64,000 nt of DNA from CAWGJF01 sp963822905. Lineage in GTDB: Bacteria > Bacteroidota > Ignavibacteria > Ignavibacteriales > Ignavibacteriaceae. Under the pieces are notes generated by a model that saw only the letters and a list, made by a program, of their open reading frames with translations, was not told where the DNA came from and searched no databases. The first letter of the stretch is position 1; each line of letters opens with the position of its first letter. Shown here piece by piece: positions 1 through 9,867 of this stretch. A program made the position numbers and the translations under genes. The stretch covers positions 248,001 through 312,000 of the forward strand of contig CAWGJF010000007.1 in assembly GCA_963822905.1 (NCBI GenBank), read 5' to 3'.

Positions 1-15
1 ATTTGATTATTGTCC

Positions 16-42
16 GTCATCCTTCGACAAGCTAAGGATGAC
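16..42. repeat. REP-like inverted repeat
   Basis: Two perfect 9-bp arms (GTCATCCTT and AAGGATGAC) flank a 9-base spacer CGACAAGCT. The sequence is close to the widespread dispersed palindrome seen between genes in many bacterial genomes. It lies just downstream of the sdhB stop codon and could also act as a transcript-end hairpin, although no T-run follows on the minus strand. Only one copy is visible here, so its repeated nature rests on general knowledge. Confidence 0.5.
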
Positions 43-60
43 AAATTTGGGATTACAAAA

Positions 61-834
61 TTACGCAGTCACTTCTTCTTCGGATTTAAATTTAGAAACA
101 ATATAATCCCTGTTCATACGTGCAATGTTTGTAACAGAAATTCCTTTTGGGCATTCGGCTTCGCAGGCATAAGTGTTTGTGCAGCTTCCAAATCCTTCTT
201 CATCCATAACCTTTATCATTTTTTCAACCCTGCGGTAGCGTTCTGCCTGTCCCTGCGGCAGAAGTGCGAGATGAGAAACTTTTGCAGAAACAAACAACAT
301 TGCAGAAGCATTTTTGCACGCAGCTACACAGGCTCCGCATCCAATGCAGGCTGCAGCATCAAATGCCAATGATGATTTATCTTTTGAAATAGGAATTTCA
401 TTTGCATCCGGTGCACCGCCGGTATTTGCTGAAATAAATCCGCCTGCCTGAAGAATTTTATCAAAGCCCGACCTGTCAACCATCAAATCTTTTATAACCG
501 GAAAAGCCTTCGCCCTGAACGGCTCAACCCAGATTGTCTGCCCATCTTTGAAGTTACGCATATGAAGCTGGCAGGTTGCAATTTTTGGCAGTGGTCCGTG
601 TGGATGTCCGCTGATTACAAGCCCGCATGTTCCGCAGATTCCTTCACGGCAGTCGCTTTCAAAATGAATTGCTTCTTCGCCTTTAGCTTCAAGTCCATTA
701 TTTATTTCATCAAGCATTTCAAGAAAAGATGCATCAGGCGAAATGCTGACTTTGTAATCCATAAAACTGCCGACAGCAGTTCTGCTTTTTTGTCTCCATA
801 TTTTAAGAGTTAAGTTGAGATTTTTTGCTTCCAT
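61..834 (-). CDS. sdhB: Succinate dehydrogenase / fumarate reductase iron-sulfur subunit
   Basis: This 257-residue subunit passes electrons between the flavoprotein and the quinone site on the cytoplasmic face of the membrane. The [2Fe-2S] ligands are C62, C67, C70 and C88. The second half is a bacterial ferredoxin fold with CIGCGAC (C163, C166, C169, then C173) and the later cysteines C218, C224 and C228 that complete the [3Fe-4S] and [4Fe-4S] centres. It is the last gene of a C-A-B operon; its ATG overlaps the sdhA stop by one base. Length and order match the B-type enzyme of Bacteroidota and Wolinella. Direction (succinate oxidation or fumarate reduction) cannot be told from sequence. Confidence 0.95.
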   Translation of the reverse strand: MEAKNLNLTLKIWRQKSRTAVGSFMDYKVSISPDASFLEMLDEINNGLEAKGEEAIHFESDCREGICGTCGLVISGHPHGPLPKIATCQLHMRNFKDGQTIWVEPFRAKAFPVIKDLMVDRSGFDKILQAGGFISANTGGAPDANEIPISKDKSSLAFDAAACIGCGACVAACKNASAMLFVSAKVSHLALLPQGQAERYRRVEKMIKVMDEEGFGSCTNTYACEAECPKGISVTNIARMNRDYIVSKFKSEEEVTA

Positions 835-2744
835 TACTTGTAACTCCTTGTCGCTAATTTCACATATTCAAATTCAAGAGGTTCTTTGTGAAGATTCCAG
901 TCTCCGTTGTTATTATTTTCCCAGGCAGAAACGTAAGAATAGTTTTCATCATCGCGTTTTGCTTCGCCTTCTTCAGTCTGGTATTCTTCCCTGAAATGTC
1001 CGCCGCAGGATTCGTTTCTGTTCAGTGCATCTTTTGCCATCAGTTCGCCAAGTTCAAAATAATCTGCAACTCTTCCTGCTCTTTCTAAAGTTTGATTAAC
1101 ATCATCACCGCTTCCCGGGATTGTAACATCTTTCCAGAATTCCTGTTTTAATTCTCTGATCTCTGTAATCGCTTCTTTCAAACCTTTTTCATTCCTTGCC
1201 ATTCCAACCTTATTCCACATAATTCTTCCGAGCACTTTATGGAAATCATCAACAGTACGTTTTCCTTTAACTGAAAGAAGTTTGTTAGTTAAATCTTTTA
1301 CTTCATTTACGACTTTATCAAATTCAGGATGATCTGTTCCGACTGCAGCAGGTTTTGTACTTGCAAGATAATTTCCCATTGTATAAGGAATAACAAAGTA
1401 GCCGTCTGCAAGTCCCTGCATCAACGCACTTGCGCCAAGCCTGTTAGCACCGTGATCAGAGAAATTTGCTTCACCGAGAACGAACAACCCCGGAATTGTA
1501 CTCATCAAATGATAATCAACCCAAAGCCCGCCCATAGTGTAATGCGGTGCAGGATAAATCATCATTGGAACTTCATAGGGATTTTCACCGGTAATGTTCT
1601 GGTACATATCAAAAAGATTACCGTAACGTTCTTCAATTGTGTGTTTGCCAAGCCTGTTTATTGCATCTTTAAAATCAAGATATACAGCATTGCCGCCTTT
1701 CACTCCCCTGCCTTCATCACATGCTTCTTTGGCAGAACGTGATGAAATATCTCGTGGTGCAAGATTTCCGAATGAAGGATATTTTCTTTCAAGATAATAA
1801 TCTCTTTCTTCTTCAGGAATATCACCCGGATGACGGTTATCATTTTTATTTTTTGAAACCCAGACTCTTCCATCATTCCTTAAACTTTCACTCATCAAAG
1901 TTAATTTTGATTGAGCTTCTCCGTGAACCGGCAGGCAGGTTGGATGAATTTGTGTGTAACAAGGATTTGCAAAGAATGCTCCTCTTTTGTGTGCACGCCA
2001 GATTGCAGTGGCGTTGCAGTTCATCGCATTTGTTGAAAGGAAGAAAACATTTGAGTAACCGCCGGTCGCAAGTATAACAGCGTGGGCGGAATATTTATCA
2101 ATTTCTCCTGTTAAAAGATCTCTGCAAACTATGCCTCTCGCGTTGCCGTCAATTAATACAACATCGAGCATTTCTTTTCTTGTGAATAATTCTACATTTC
2201 CATTCCCAATCTGACGGTTCAAAGCACTTACCGCTCCAAGTAAAAGCTGCTGACCCGTTTGTCCTCTGGCATAAAATGTTCTTGAAACCTGTGCACCACC
2301 GAATGAACGGTTGTCTAAAAGTCCGCCGTACTCACGTGCGAACGGAACTCCCTGTGCAACACACTGATCAATAATATTTCCGCTGACTTCAGCAAGACGG
2401 TAAACATTCGCTTCACGTGAACGGAAGTCTCCGCCTTTTACAGTATCATAAAATAATCTGAAAATTGAATCACCATCATTCTGATAATTTTTAGATGCAT
2501 TTATTCCGCCTTGTGCAGCAATACTGTGAGCTCTTCTTGCGCTATCGTGAAAAGTAAATGCTTTAACTTTATAACCCAGTTCGCCAAGTGATGCGGCAGC
2601 AGAAGCGCCGGCCAAACCTGTTCCCACAACAATTATATCAAACTTTCTTTTGTTAGATGGATTAACCAGCTTCATATTAAATTTATGGTCAGTCCATTTT
2701 TCGGAAATGTTTCCTTCGGGTATTTTAGAATCTAATTTGCTCAT
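834..2744 (-). CDS. sdhA: Succinate dehydrogenase / fumarate reductase flavoprotein subunit
   Basis: This is the catalytic subunit (636 residues). The N-terminal dinucleotide-binding motif GTGLAGASAAASLGELG starts near residue 42. RRAHSIAAQGGIN carries the histidine expected to bind FAD covalently. HPTCLPVHG and the DHGANRLGASAL stretch belong to the FAD and substrate-binding core, and a helical C-terminal domain follows. It overlaps the sdhC stop by four bases, so the three genes are surely co-transcribed and translationally coupled. The length fits the long B-type flavoproteins. Fumarate reductase remains possible. Confidence 0.95.
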   Translation of the reverse strand: MSKLDSKIPEGNISEKWTDHKFNMKLVNPSNKRKFDIIVVGTGLAGASAAASLGELGYKVKAFTFHDSARRAHSIAAQGGINASKNYQNDGDSIFRLFYDTVKGGDFRSREANVYRLAEVSGNIIDQCVAQGVPFAREYGGLLDNRSFGGAQVSRTFYARGQTGQQLLLGAVSALNRQIGNGNVELFTRKEMLDVVLIDGNARGIVCRDLLTGEIDKYSAHAVILATGGYSNVFFLSTNAMNCNATAIWRAHKRGAFFANPCYTQIHPTCLPVHGEAQSKLTLMSESLRNDGRVWVSKNKNDNRHPGDIPEEERDYYLERKYPSFGNLAPRDISSRSAKEACDEGRGVKGGNAVYLDFKDAINRLGKHTIEERYGNLFDMYQNITGENPYEVPMMIYPAPHYTMGGLWVDYHLMSTIPGLFVLGEANFSDHGANRLGASALMQGLADGYFVIPYTMGNYLASTKPAAVGTDHPEFDKVVNEVKDLTNKLLSVKGKRTVDDFHKVLGRIMWNKVGMARNEKGLKEAITEIRELKQEFWKDVTIPGSGDDVNQTLERAGRVADYFELGELMAKDALNRNESCGGHFREEYQTEEGEAKRDDENYSYVSAWENNNNGDWNLHKEPLEFEYVKLATRSYK

Positions 2745-3418
2745 TGATTACCTCCGTAGAAAAAGAAAAAGTAGATGGGCATAGAGGCAAATCCGATTGC
2801 CATAATGATCGCATAAAGTGTCCCAAGTTTTTTAATAAGCGGAGTATATTTTTTATGATTCCATCCGAATGTCTGAAACGCACTTTGAAAACCATGATTA
2901 AGATGAAAGCCAAGCAGCAGAACTGCAATTATATATAAAACAGCATACCACCATATTTGAAAAAATCCTGTTACTACATTAAAGTAAAGATTCTGGTCAG
3001 CTAATCCTTCCGGATCGTGAACATTGAATCTCCAGAAAAAAGTTGAAAGATGCAGAACAAGAAAAATGAAAACGATTGAACCGGTTACAAACATTGTTCT
3101 TGAAAAAAGTGTACTGTTTTCTGAAGACCCGCTAACTTTATAGGTTACACTTCGTGCTTTCTTATTCTCCAGCCACAACCTGAAACCATTAAAAATATGA
3201 AGAATAAAAGCAGTGAGAAGTACAAGCTCAATAACCCTGATCAGTGGTTTGATAACATCAAGTGTTTCAACATATTGGTTAAAAGTTTCTGCACCGAAAT
3301 AGAGAGTTAGATTTCCTACCAGGTGAACTACAAGAAAAATTATAAGAAAGCTGCCGGTAACAGCCATCGTAAATTTTTTCCCAATAGATGAATTAAAAAA
3401 TTGACCGAACCAGCCCAT
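2741..3418 (-). CDS. sdhC: Succinate dehydrogenase cytochrome b subunit (single-chain, dihaem type)
   Basis: The protein has 225 residues and about five membrane helices. Histidines inside or at the ends of helices (for example in FLVVHLVGNL, FILHIFNGF and FLVLHLST) are candidate ligands for the two b haems of B-type complex II. It anchors SdhA and SdhB and holds the menaquinone site. It is the first gene of the operon. A good ribosome-binding site (AGGGAG) lies shortly before the ATG, in the divergent region shared with the plus-strand membrane gene. Confidence 0.92.
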   Translation of the reverse strand: MGWFGQFFNSSIGKKFTMAVTGSFLIIFLVVHLVGNLTLYFGAETFNQYVETLDVIKPLIRVIELVLLTAFILHIFNGFRLWLENKKARSVTYKVSGSSENSTLFSRTMFVTGSIVFIFLVLHLSTFFWRFNVHDPEGLADQNLYFNVVTGFFQIWWYAVLYIIAVLLLGFHLNHGFQSAFQTFGWNHKKYTPLIKKLGTLYAIIMAIGFASMPIYFFFFYGGNQ

Positions 3419-3843
3419 TAATATCTCCCTTTAAAATATCTGTTGAGGAAAGAGAATTCGTTTAATATTTTGTGCGATCTAATAAAATAGATTGGATAAG
3501 AATTAAGTTCGGGATGTAATTGATTTACCTGCACAAAAACACGGCAAGTGATTTATTATTAGCAATTATTTTCGAAATCAAAATTATCAAATAAGGTCTA
3601 TAAATGCAATTTACATCACGGTTTTTCACTAATTTTAATTGATGCCATCTTAAGCCAGTTATTGGCAGAACAGGATTTACAATCGATTTTACCTTGTTTA
3701 TGTAAATAAAAAATTTCCCGGGTAATATCTTCCCACGGTGTCACTAAAAAAATCCGGTAAACACTATGAAAGCACTGCTTTCTACAATTTTGATATTTTT
3801 GCACTAAATTTGTAGTTAATTATAAAATAACAACTGGTATATA
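3419..3843. other. Divergent intergenic region between sdhC and a membrane gene
   Basis: This 425-bp region must hold the sdh promoter on the minus strand and a promoter for the plus-strand gene at 3844. TAAATTTG at 3805-3812 fits the Bacteroidota -7 box (TAnnTTTG) for the plus strand, but I see no TTTG element at a proper distance upstream. A 62-codon frame on the minus strand (3616-3804) contains CKSC but is not convincing as a gene. Confidence 0.4.
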
Positions 3844-4719
3844 ATGAGTCCAAAAGTTCATAAGATTTATATTGTTTCTTTTTTTGTAATTGGAATAATA
3901 GTTACAATAATGCTGGCTATTTACGGTTATCAATATTATAACTTACCTATTGAAGAAAGATTTTTTAATTCCCGGCACGCAATGTTAAAACCAAGCGGAG
4001 CAATTGGTCATGGTATTGGAATAATAGGGTCGCTAATGATGATTATTGGTGTTGCTATTTATATGATACGTAAGCGAATGAGAAAATTATTTAATTGGGG
4101 TATCCTCAAACACTGGCTGGAACTTCATATATTTTTGTGCACAGTCGGTCCGATACTCGTTCTTTATCATACTGCTTTTAAATTTGGCGGAATAGTTTCG
4201 CTCAGCTTTTGGAGTATGGTACTGGTTGTATTAAGCGGTGTTGCCGGAAGATTTATTTATCTTAGAATTCCAAGATCCATCCAGGGGCAGGAACTTGATA
4301 TGAAAGAACTGCTTGAACAAAAAGAAGAATTATCAAATACAGTTAGAAGAATGTTAAGTGAAGATGTGATGGCTTATTCACACTACCAGGCTTTTACTTC
4401 ACCTGAAAGATATAAGAATCTGAATTTGTTTAACGCTGTAATTCTTTATTTTAAAGATATTTTTGGAATAAGAAAATTAACCAGATCGCTTCATAAAAGG
4501 ATTAAACATCTCGATCTAATTAGGGCGGATAAACATGCAGTTTTTGAAGCTGCGAAAGAAGAAATCATCCTGGCAAGAAGAATAGGGTTGCTGAGAACAT
4601 TTCAGAAACTTTTTCATTACTGGCACATCGCGCATTTGCCTTTTGCGATTGCTATGTTTGTTATTATGTTTATACACGTTGGGGTAACAATTACTTTTGG
4701 CTATAAATGGATTTTTTAG
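3844..4719 (+). CDS. Cytochrome b-like integral membrane protein
   Basis: The protein has 291 residues and about five predicted helices (roughly 8-27, 56-74, 88-110, 117-138 and 262-286), with a charged, probably cytoplasmic segment of about 110 residues before the last helix. Histidines in the helices (GHGIG, LKHWLELH, LVLYHTAF, HIAHLP, MFIHVG) look like b-haem ligands, as in membrane cytochromes that pair with ferredoxin/FAD oxidoreductases and multihaem cytochromes. A TPR gene follows after three bases. I infer a quinone or haem electron-transfer role and possible cooperation with the oxidoreductase at 12586. No specific family name can be given safely. Confidence 0.6.
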   Translation: MSPKVHKIYIVSFFVIGIIVTIMLAIYGYQYYNLPIEERFFNSRHAMLKPSGAIGHGIGIIGSLMMIIGVAIYMIRKRMRKLFNWGILKHWLELHIFLCTVGPILVLYHTAFKFGGIVSLSFWSMVLVVLSGVAGRFIYLRIPRSIQGQELDMKELLEQKEELSNTVRRMLSEDVMAYSHYQAFTSPERYKNLNLFNAVILYFKDIFGIRKLTRSLHKRIKHLDLIRADKHAVFEAAKEEIILARRIGLLRTFQKLFHYWHIAHLPFAIAMFVIMFIHVGVTITFGYKWIF

Positions 4720-4722
4720 GAG

Positions 4723-5331
4723 ATGCAAATGAAATTCAAACCAATCTACCTGTACGGAATTGTTTTTATAGTTTTAGCTGTTTTTGTTTTTATTCTTTCA
4801 GAAAAAAATGGGAACACCGGTGATTCAAAAACTGAAGTCACACAGGAGAATATGCCGAATGATGATATCCATTCGCAATTAAAAAATCCTTCCGGAACTA
4901 ATCCAAGTAAGGATAATGTTAATGAGCAGTACCGTCAGCATTTAAAAGAATTACAGGATGCAGTAGATAAAAACCCGGGAGATACTTTAAAAATTCGTGA
5001 GCTTGCCGACTTTCTTTCTGCCTCACACAAAACTGATGATGCAATTGCATACTATGAAAAAGTTCTTAAAGTAGATCCAAAAAGAAAAGATATCCGGTTT
5101 TCACTATCATTTATTTATTATACAAAAGGTGATTTGAAATCAGCTGAAGATCAAAATGAAAAAGTGTTAGCATTCGACCCGAAAGATGAAATGGCTCTTT
5201 ACAATATCGGAGCAATTGCGGCATCAAGGGGAGAAAAAGAAAAGGCACGTGAATACTGGAATAAAGTTCTCAGTATAAATCCAGATTCAGAAACCGGGAA
5301 ACTTGCAAGTGAGTCGCTTTCAAAACTTTAA
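4723..5331 (+). CDS. Membrane-anchored TPR protein
   Basis: The protein has 202 residues. An N-terminal hydrophobic segment (about 6-25) acts as signal anchor. A polar linker is followed by three or so tetratricopeptide repeats (about 75-195) with motifs such as AIAYYEKVLKVDPKRKD and EYWNKVLSINPDSE. It starts three bases after the b-type membrane protein and probably forms a unit with it, perhaps as an assembly or scaffolding factor at the outer face of the membrane. The true partner is unknown. Confidence 0.7.
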   Translation: MQMKFKPIYLYGIVFIVLAVFVFILSEKNGNTGDSKTEVTQENMPNDDIHSQLKNPSGTNPSKDNVNEQYRQHLKELQDAVDKNPGDTLKIRELADFLSASHKTDDAIAYYEKVLKVDPKRKDIRFSLSFIYYTKGDLKSAEDQNEKVLAFDPKDEMALYNIGAIAASRGEKEKAREYWNKVLSINPDSETGKLASESLSKL

Positions 5332-5376
5332 ACTGTCTGGCTTTTGTATATCCAGATGAAAATTAAAATTGATTTT

Positions 5377-8300
5377 TTATTTAATTAGCCTGGTTCTATA
5401 GAAGATAAAAAAACCTGCTGTAAGTATACCAACTAACAAAAAAATCGGTAGCAAATATGATAAATAAAGACTGCCTGATTTTTTCAAATCGACTGTAGAA
5501 ATATTTCCTGATAAAATAAAAGCTGACCAGTAATATGGATTTGCAGAGTATTTTTCTATAAAATCTATTTTTGCTTTCTGAAGTGATTTTGTTTTGTTCA
5601 TTCCTTCACTGAGATTTTTATAAAAACTCTCCATAAAATATGAAGTGTATTTATCATTCACATCCCATAGACTAACGATCACACTCGATGCACCAGCATC
5701 GAAAAAAGCTTTCTGCATTCCAAGTGTACCTTCGGCTTCTTCAACTTCGCCAAGCCCGGACCGGCAGGAGCTTAAAACAACCAGGTCGCTTTTCAATTTC
5801 ATCTGTAAAATTTCTCCAAGCTCGAGGAACCCATCATTTTTATCATCATTGCCTTGTGAAAGAAGAATCAACGGCTGAGAATTATACAGAAATGAATGAG
5901 ACGATATATGAATAATATTACTTTCCGGAGCATCCGTTTTGAGATTAGTTTCAGTAGCCTGGTTTGCAAGTAGTACAACATTATTAGCTATTAAATTATC
6001 AATATTTTCAATCTCCTCACTGGAATACTCAAGTGGAAACAAATCGAGATTTCTTAATGAAAAATTTTCATCTTCCAGCATTCCACCACGATAGCTCATG
6101 CGAAATTCTTCATCAGATATCTTTGGATCCCCAACAAGCAAATTCTTTAAGCCTTTTGACTTTTGTTTATATTTTTGATCTATATAAACAGAGATGGAAG
6201 GAGTGTAAGAAACAGGATTTCTTTTTATGAGGAACTTCTTGTCCTTATAATAATAAGGACTCTCTCCTTCTTTCCAATCGGTCACCAAAAATTCTAATGG
6301 TAATGCAAGCAGTTCTTCAGGCAGACTAAAAATCAAATCCTCACCTTCCGGCACCTTTTTTATAACCTCAGACAAAAGCACTTTATAAAAATAATATGCT
6401 GATTTAGCATCAAATGAAAACAGATCCTGGTTTACAAATACTTCTTTATTAATAGAATATGTCTGATAAATAGGCGCAATTTGTTTCATCAATGTTACAA
6501 GACTATCTCTGGAAATTTCAAGATGGTATGATTTTAATTCTTTATTCGTCGCTAAAAATATTTCGGTAAAATCATCGGAAGTAAAAATGGATACAAGATT
6601 TTCATTGTCATCAAGTTTTTGTTTTATTGATTTATAATCCATCCATGGTGTTGAAGTTAAAATCTTTTTAAGATCAGGATCATTTCCTGAAATAACAACT
6701 GAAAGGCTATCATATTTTCTTTTAATTAATTTTATTTCCGCAGTATCAAAGACTCCGGAATTTAATTGCCATCTTAAATCTAAAAATTCATCAAGCAAAG
6801 GTTCGTCTTTAACAACGGAAAGTAATTTTAAATTTACAACATTCTGAACAGTGTTTCTCGATCTGTATCTTTCAAGAAAATTAAATGCATCTTCATCTCT
6901 GCCAAGTGATAAGTAGAATGAAATCATTTTTTTGTAAACATTTTCGACTCCAGAGAAATGTGAAATTTGCAATTGGTTATTTGAAACCAATGCGGGTGAA
7001 ATTTTATCAATTATTGAAGTAACTTTATTAAACCATTGTTCAGTTTGGTCTGTGTTGGAATGTTTTAAATAATAATCCGCGATAAGGGAACCGGCTTCAA
7101 TCTGTGTATTAAAATCATTTACTGATTCCGCAAGGTCATAGGAATTTTCCAATAATTTTAATGCTTCGCTACCCTTGTGAGTCAGATTTCTTACTTTAGC
7201 AAGATATAAATTTTGCACCGCTTCAAGTTGTATTAATGAATTTTCAGAGGAGACTGGAAGAAGCTCATTAAGAATTTTTTCTGCACTTTTTAAATTACTG
7301 GTTTGCGTATAAAGATTTGCGAGCTCTGTTTTTAAAATCAAACCGGTATAAACATCACCTGAACTCTCCGAAATATCTATTCCTTTAAGAATATATTTCT
7401 TTGCTTCTTCATAGTTTCCTGTTTCTGTATAAGAAACTCCCATTTTGTAATATAATTGTGAAGTCTCAAACGGGTATTCATTTGGTTTGATTAAATTAAC
7501 TGCTTCTTTAAAAATCTCAATTGCTTTTTCAGGCTTATTAACATTAAAAAATAATGCTCCTATTCCTTCTTTCACTTTAAATTTTGCTGGAGTGCTGTTT
7601 ATTGAGTCAGCCAGTTGACCTGCAGTTTTATAATATTCGAGTGCCTTTGAATAATTTGATAAATTTGTATAAACATCAGCAATACCCGTGAGATTAATTA
7701 TTTTACCGTAGATATTATCTCCTGAAAAACGAATTCCTTCATTATAATATTTCAGCGCTTCATTAAAGTTTGCCTGCTGTGAATAGATTGCTGCAATGTT
7801 TCCGGAAAGATAAGCCAGGCGCTCTTCGTTTCTTAATTGCTTATATATCTTAAAGCTTTTATAATAATTTTTCCTTGCATCGATCAACTCCCCTGTATAT
7901 GAAAATGAAACACCAAGTTCTGAATGTAGGAATGCAAGCAATTCCTGGTTTTCAATTTTTATTGCTTTTAGAATAGAAGAGTTCAAAAGATTTCTTGCAG
8001 CGTCTGTCTCACCATAAAGATCATGTATTATTGCAATGTTCCCGTTTGCTTTAATTTCATCAACTGTGTTCTCTGTTTTTTCTGAAATCTGCAATGCACT
8101 CTTGTAATAATTTTCTGCTTCATCATAATTCCCTGACAGATAATAATTCGTTCCTAACGAGATTTCCACAGAACTTAAGAAATAATCATCATCTTTTAAA
8201 GAAGATTTTAATTTTTGAAGAACTTCTATTGCTTTGTTATAATCACCTTTCACTCTAAATGAATTTGCAAGCCAGAAATAATTTTCATTGAATGTGTTTC

Positions 8301-8832
8301 CTTGTTCAGACGATTTTTCAAAATATTCAATAGCTTCACTTGTATTTTGAGAATAAAATTTAATAAGACCTTTTGCATAATTAAAAACCAGGGGATTTAT
8401 TTTGAGATCTTTATCAACTTCTTTTTCAAGTTCGTCCAATTTATCAAGAATGTTTGCTGTATTTACAAGCAAGTCAAAATAATCAGCAAATTTGTGAACA
8501 GATTTCAGTTCATTTAAAAGTAAACCATACACATCACTATATTTTTTTTGTCTGAATTTTAATAAAGCATACAGATAAGATTTACGGACTTCATTATCAA
8601 CAGGTTGAATTTCTTTTTCAATAACTGAATAATTAATAGCAGAGTTTTTTATTTCTCTTGAAATTTTTTCAAAATCTGTTGAATTGTTTCCGGGAAGGTT
8701 AATTTGATTGTTTTGATTATCGTTTATATCAGAAGCAGTGTTCTGTGTTATAAAATTTGTTGAGATTCCCAACAGACCAAAAAATCCTAATGAAGTTGTA
8801 ACAATTACAAGGAGTAAACTTTTTATATACAT
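5377..8832 (-). CDS. Membrane-anchored TPR-CHAT caspase-like protease
   Basis: The protein has 1151 residues. It starts with a hydrophobic anchor (about 5-25), continues with some fifteen tetratricopeptide repeats (about 60-640), a linker, and a C-terminal CHAT domain (about 820-1110). It ends with a membrane helix (about 1116-1143) and a positive tail. The CHAT dyad is visible: H979 in HISSHS and C1023 in LSSCRSGLGE. CHAT domains belong to the caspase/gingipain clan of cysteine proteases. With anchors at both ends the repeats and the protease domain are predicted to lie outside the cytoplasm. It is the last gene of a sigma/anti-sigma operon, two bases after the anti-sigma stop, which suggests a role in sensing or in releasing the sigma factor. 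The substrate is not known. Confidence 0.85.
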   Translation of the reverse strand: MYIKSLLLVIVTTSLGFFGLLGISTNFITQNTASDINDNQNNQINLPGNNSTDFEKISREIKNSAINYSVIEKEIQPVDNEVRKSYLYALLKFRQKKYSDVYGLLLNELKSVHKFADYFDLLVNTANILDKLDELEKEVDKDLKINPLVFNYAKGLIKFYSQNTSEAIEYFEKSSEQGNTFNENYFWLANSFRVKGDYNKAIEVLQKLKSSLKDDDYFLSSVEISLGTNYYLSGNYDEAENYYKSALQISEKTENTVDEIKANGNIAIIHDLYGETDAARNLLNSSILKAIKIENQELLAFLHSELGVSFSYTGELIDARKNYYKSFKIYKQLRNEERLAYLSGNIAAIYSQQANFNEALKYYNEGIRFSGDNIYGKIINLTGIADVYTNLSNYSKALEYYKTAGQLADSINSTPAKFKVKEGIGALFFNVNKPEKAIEIFKEAVNLIKPNEYPFETSQLYYKMGVSYTETGNYEEAKKYILKGIDISESSGDVYTGLILKTELANLYTQTSNLKSAEKILNELLPVSSENSLIQLEAVQNLYLAKVRNLTHKGSEALKLLENSYDLAESVNDFNTQIEAGSLIADYYLKHSNTDQTEQWFNKVTSIIDKISPALVSNNQLQISHFSGVENVYKKMISFYLSLGRDEDAFNFLERYRSRNTVQNVVNLKLLSVVKDEPLLDEFLDLRWQLNSGVFDTAEIKLIKRKYDSLSVVISGNDPDLKKILTSTPWMDYKSIKQKLDDNENLVSIFTSDDFTEIFLATNKELKSYHLEISRDSLVTLMKQIAPIYQTYSINKEVFVNQDLFSFDAKSAYYFYKVLLSEVIKKVPEGEDLIFSLPEELLALPLEFLVTDWKEGESPYYYKDKKFLIKRNPVSYTPSISVYIDQKYKQKSKGLKNLLVGDPKISDEEFRMSYRGGMLEDENFSLRNLDLFPLEYSSEEIENIDNLIANNVVLLANQATETNLKTDAPESNIIHISSHSFLYNSQPLILLSQGNDDKNDGFLELGEILQMKLKSDLVVLSSCRSGLGEVEEAEGTLGMQKAFFDAGASSVIVSLWDVNDKYTSYFMESFYKNLSEGMNKTKSLQKAKIDFIEKYSANPYYWSAFILSGNISTVDLKKSGSLYLSYLLPIFLLVGILTAGFFIFYRTRLIK

Positions 8833-8834
8833 TT

Positions 8835-9809
8835 TTATTTACTGTTACTAATCGAGTCAATCAAATCCTTTGCTTCGTTATAAAACCTGCCTTTTTTATC
8901 AACCACAATATTGAGGTTTTGTTTTGCATTATTTGTGTCGTCTTCTAGTAAATAAGCCCGGCCAAGATAATAATGTGCGTCCAGGTTTATATTTTCATAA
9001 CTACCCGAAGTATTTAATTCAATAGTTTTATTAAAGGAAGAAATTCCCTCATTCACTTTTTTCTGATTGTAATTTTTGAACAAACCGACGAAGCTATTTT
9101 CAGCAGTATGAAGTTGCGTTATTCCTAAAACATAATATGTGTAAAAGATAGATTTGTCGGTTCTATTCTCTTCAATATCTTTTTCAAAATATTTTTCTGC
9201 TTCATCATAATTACCGTGTTCAACAGCATCCAATCCTTTTTGAAAAGTCAATGTTATTCTACCTCTTGTGGAATAAACTTCTTCTGTACCTGAATTGAAT
9301 AATCCTTTTTTATAATCATCAATATTATTATTAGAATAAATTAATAAGCCAGTATAAATCATAACAATTGCAACAAAGCTTGCAAAAGCATATCGAAAAG
9401 TTGACCCGTTTCTGAATAACCAAAATGATGAATTTTGTACTTCTGCTGTCTTTTCCTTTTTTGAAATAACATTATTAATAAATTCACCAGCTTGCTGGTA
9501 TTCCTGCTTCAGGTTATCATATTCGACCCTGCAGAATTTACAATTGTTAAGATGTGTACCGATCTTGTCTTTGAGAAGTAAAACTGTTTGATTTTCAGGT
9601 TCCTCACCATTTTCATAAAGTATATATGAAGCCAATACTTCTAAATCAATATGAATTGAGTTAGGCAGATTATTTTGTAAACTTCTGAAAACTGTGACAA
9701 GTTTTCCAACTTCTTTATCAGTTCTTACTGCGTCATCAAGATAAGCAGTTTCTTTATTCGATAAAGATTTTTTTTCAAGCAACTCAAATATTTTATCAAA
9801 TTTATCCAT
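8835..9809 (-). CDS. ZAS-type anti-sigma factor with extracytoplasmic TPR domain
   Basis: The protein has 324 residues. The N-terminal cytoplasmic part has the Hx3Cx2C zinc-binding signature of ZAS anti-sigma factors (H86, C90, C93). A single membrane helix follows (about 139-158). The outer part (about 175-320) holds tetratricopeptide-like repeats. It sits 58 bases after the ECF sigma gene and two bases before the TPR-CHAT protease gene. The architecture suggests that it holds the sigma factor at the membrane until a signal reaches the outer repeats. That is inference from the ZAS family; the partner is inferred from gene order. Confidence 0.8.
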   Translation of the reverse strand: MDKFDKIFELLEKKSLSNKETAYLDDAVRTDKEVGKLVTVFRSLQNNLPNSIHIDLEVLASYILYENGEEPENQTVLLLKDKIGTHLNNCKFCRVEYDNLKQEYQQAGEFINNVISKKEKTAEVQNSSFWLFRNGSTFRYAFASFVAIVMIYTGLLIYSNNNIDDYKKGLFNSGTEEVYSTRGRITLTFQKGLDAVEHGNYDEAEKYFEKDIEENRTDKSIFYTYYVLGITQLHTAENSFVGLFKNYNQKKVNEGISSFNKTIELNTSGSYENINLDAHYYLGRAYLLEDDTNNAKQNLNIVVDKKGRFYNEAKDLIDSISNSK

Positions 9810-9867
9810 TTAATTCCTTTATGCCATTCTTGTCATAATAGTATCATCAGTCATGAAATAGTGACTT

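Noticed and set aside
61..834. Plus-strand frames inside the sdh genes
   Set aside because: They are antisense shadows of strongly conserved genes.
3616..3804. Minus-strand 62-codon frame with a CKSC motif between sdhC and the cytochrome b-like gene
   Set aside because: It lies in the divergent control region, has no recognisable domain and no ribosome site, and its length is near chance for AT-rich DNA.
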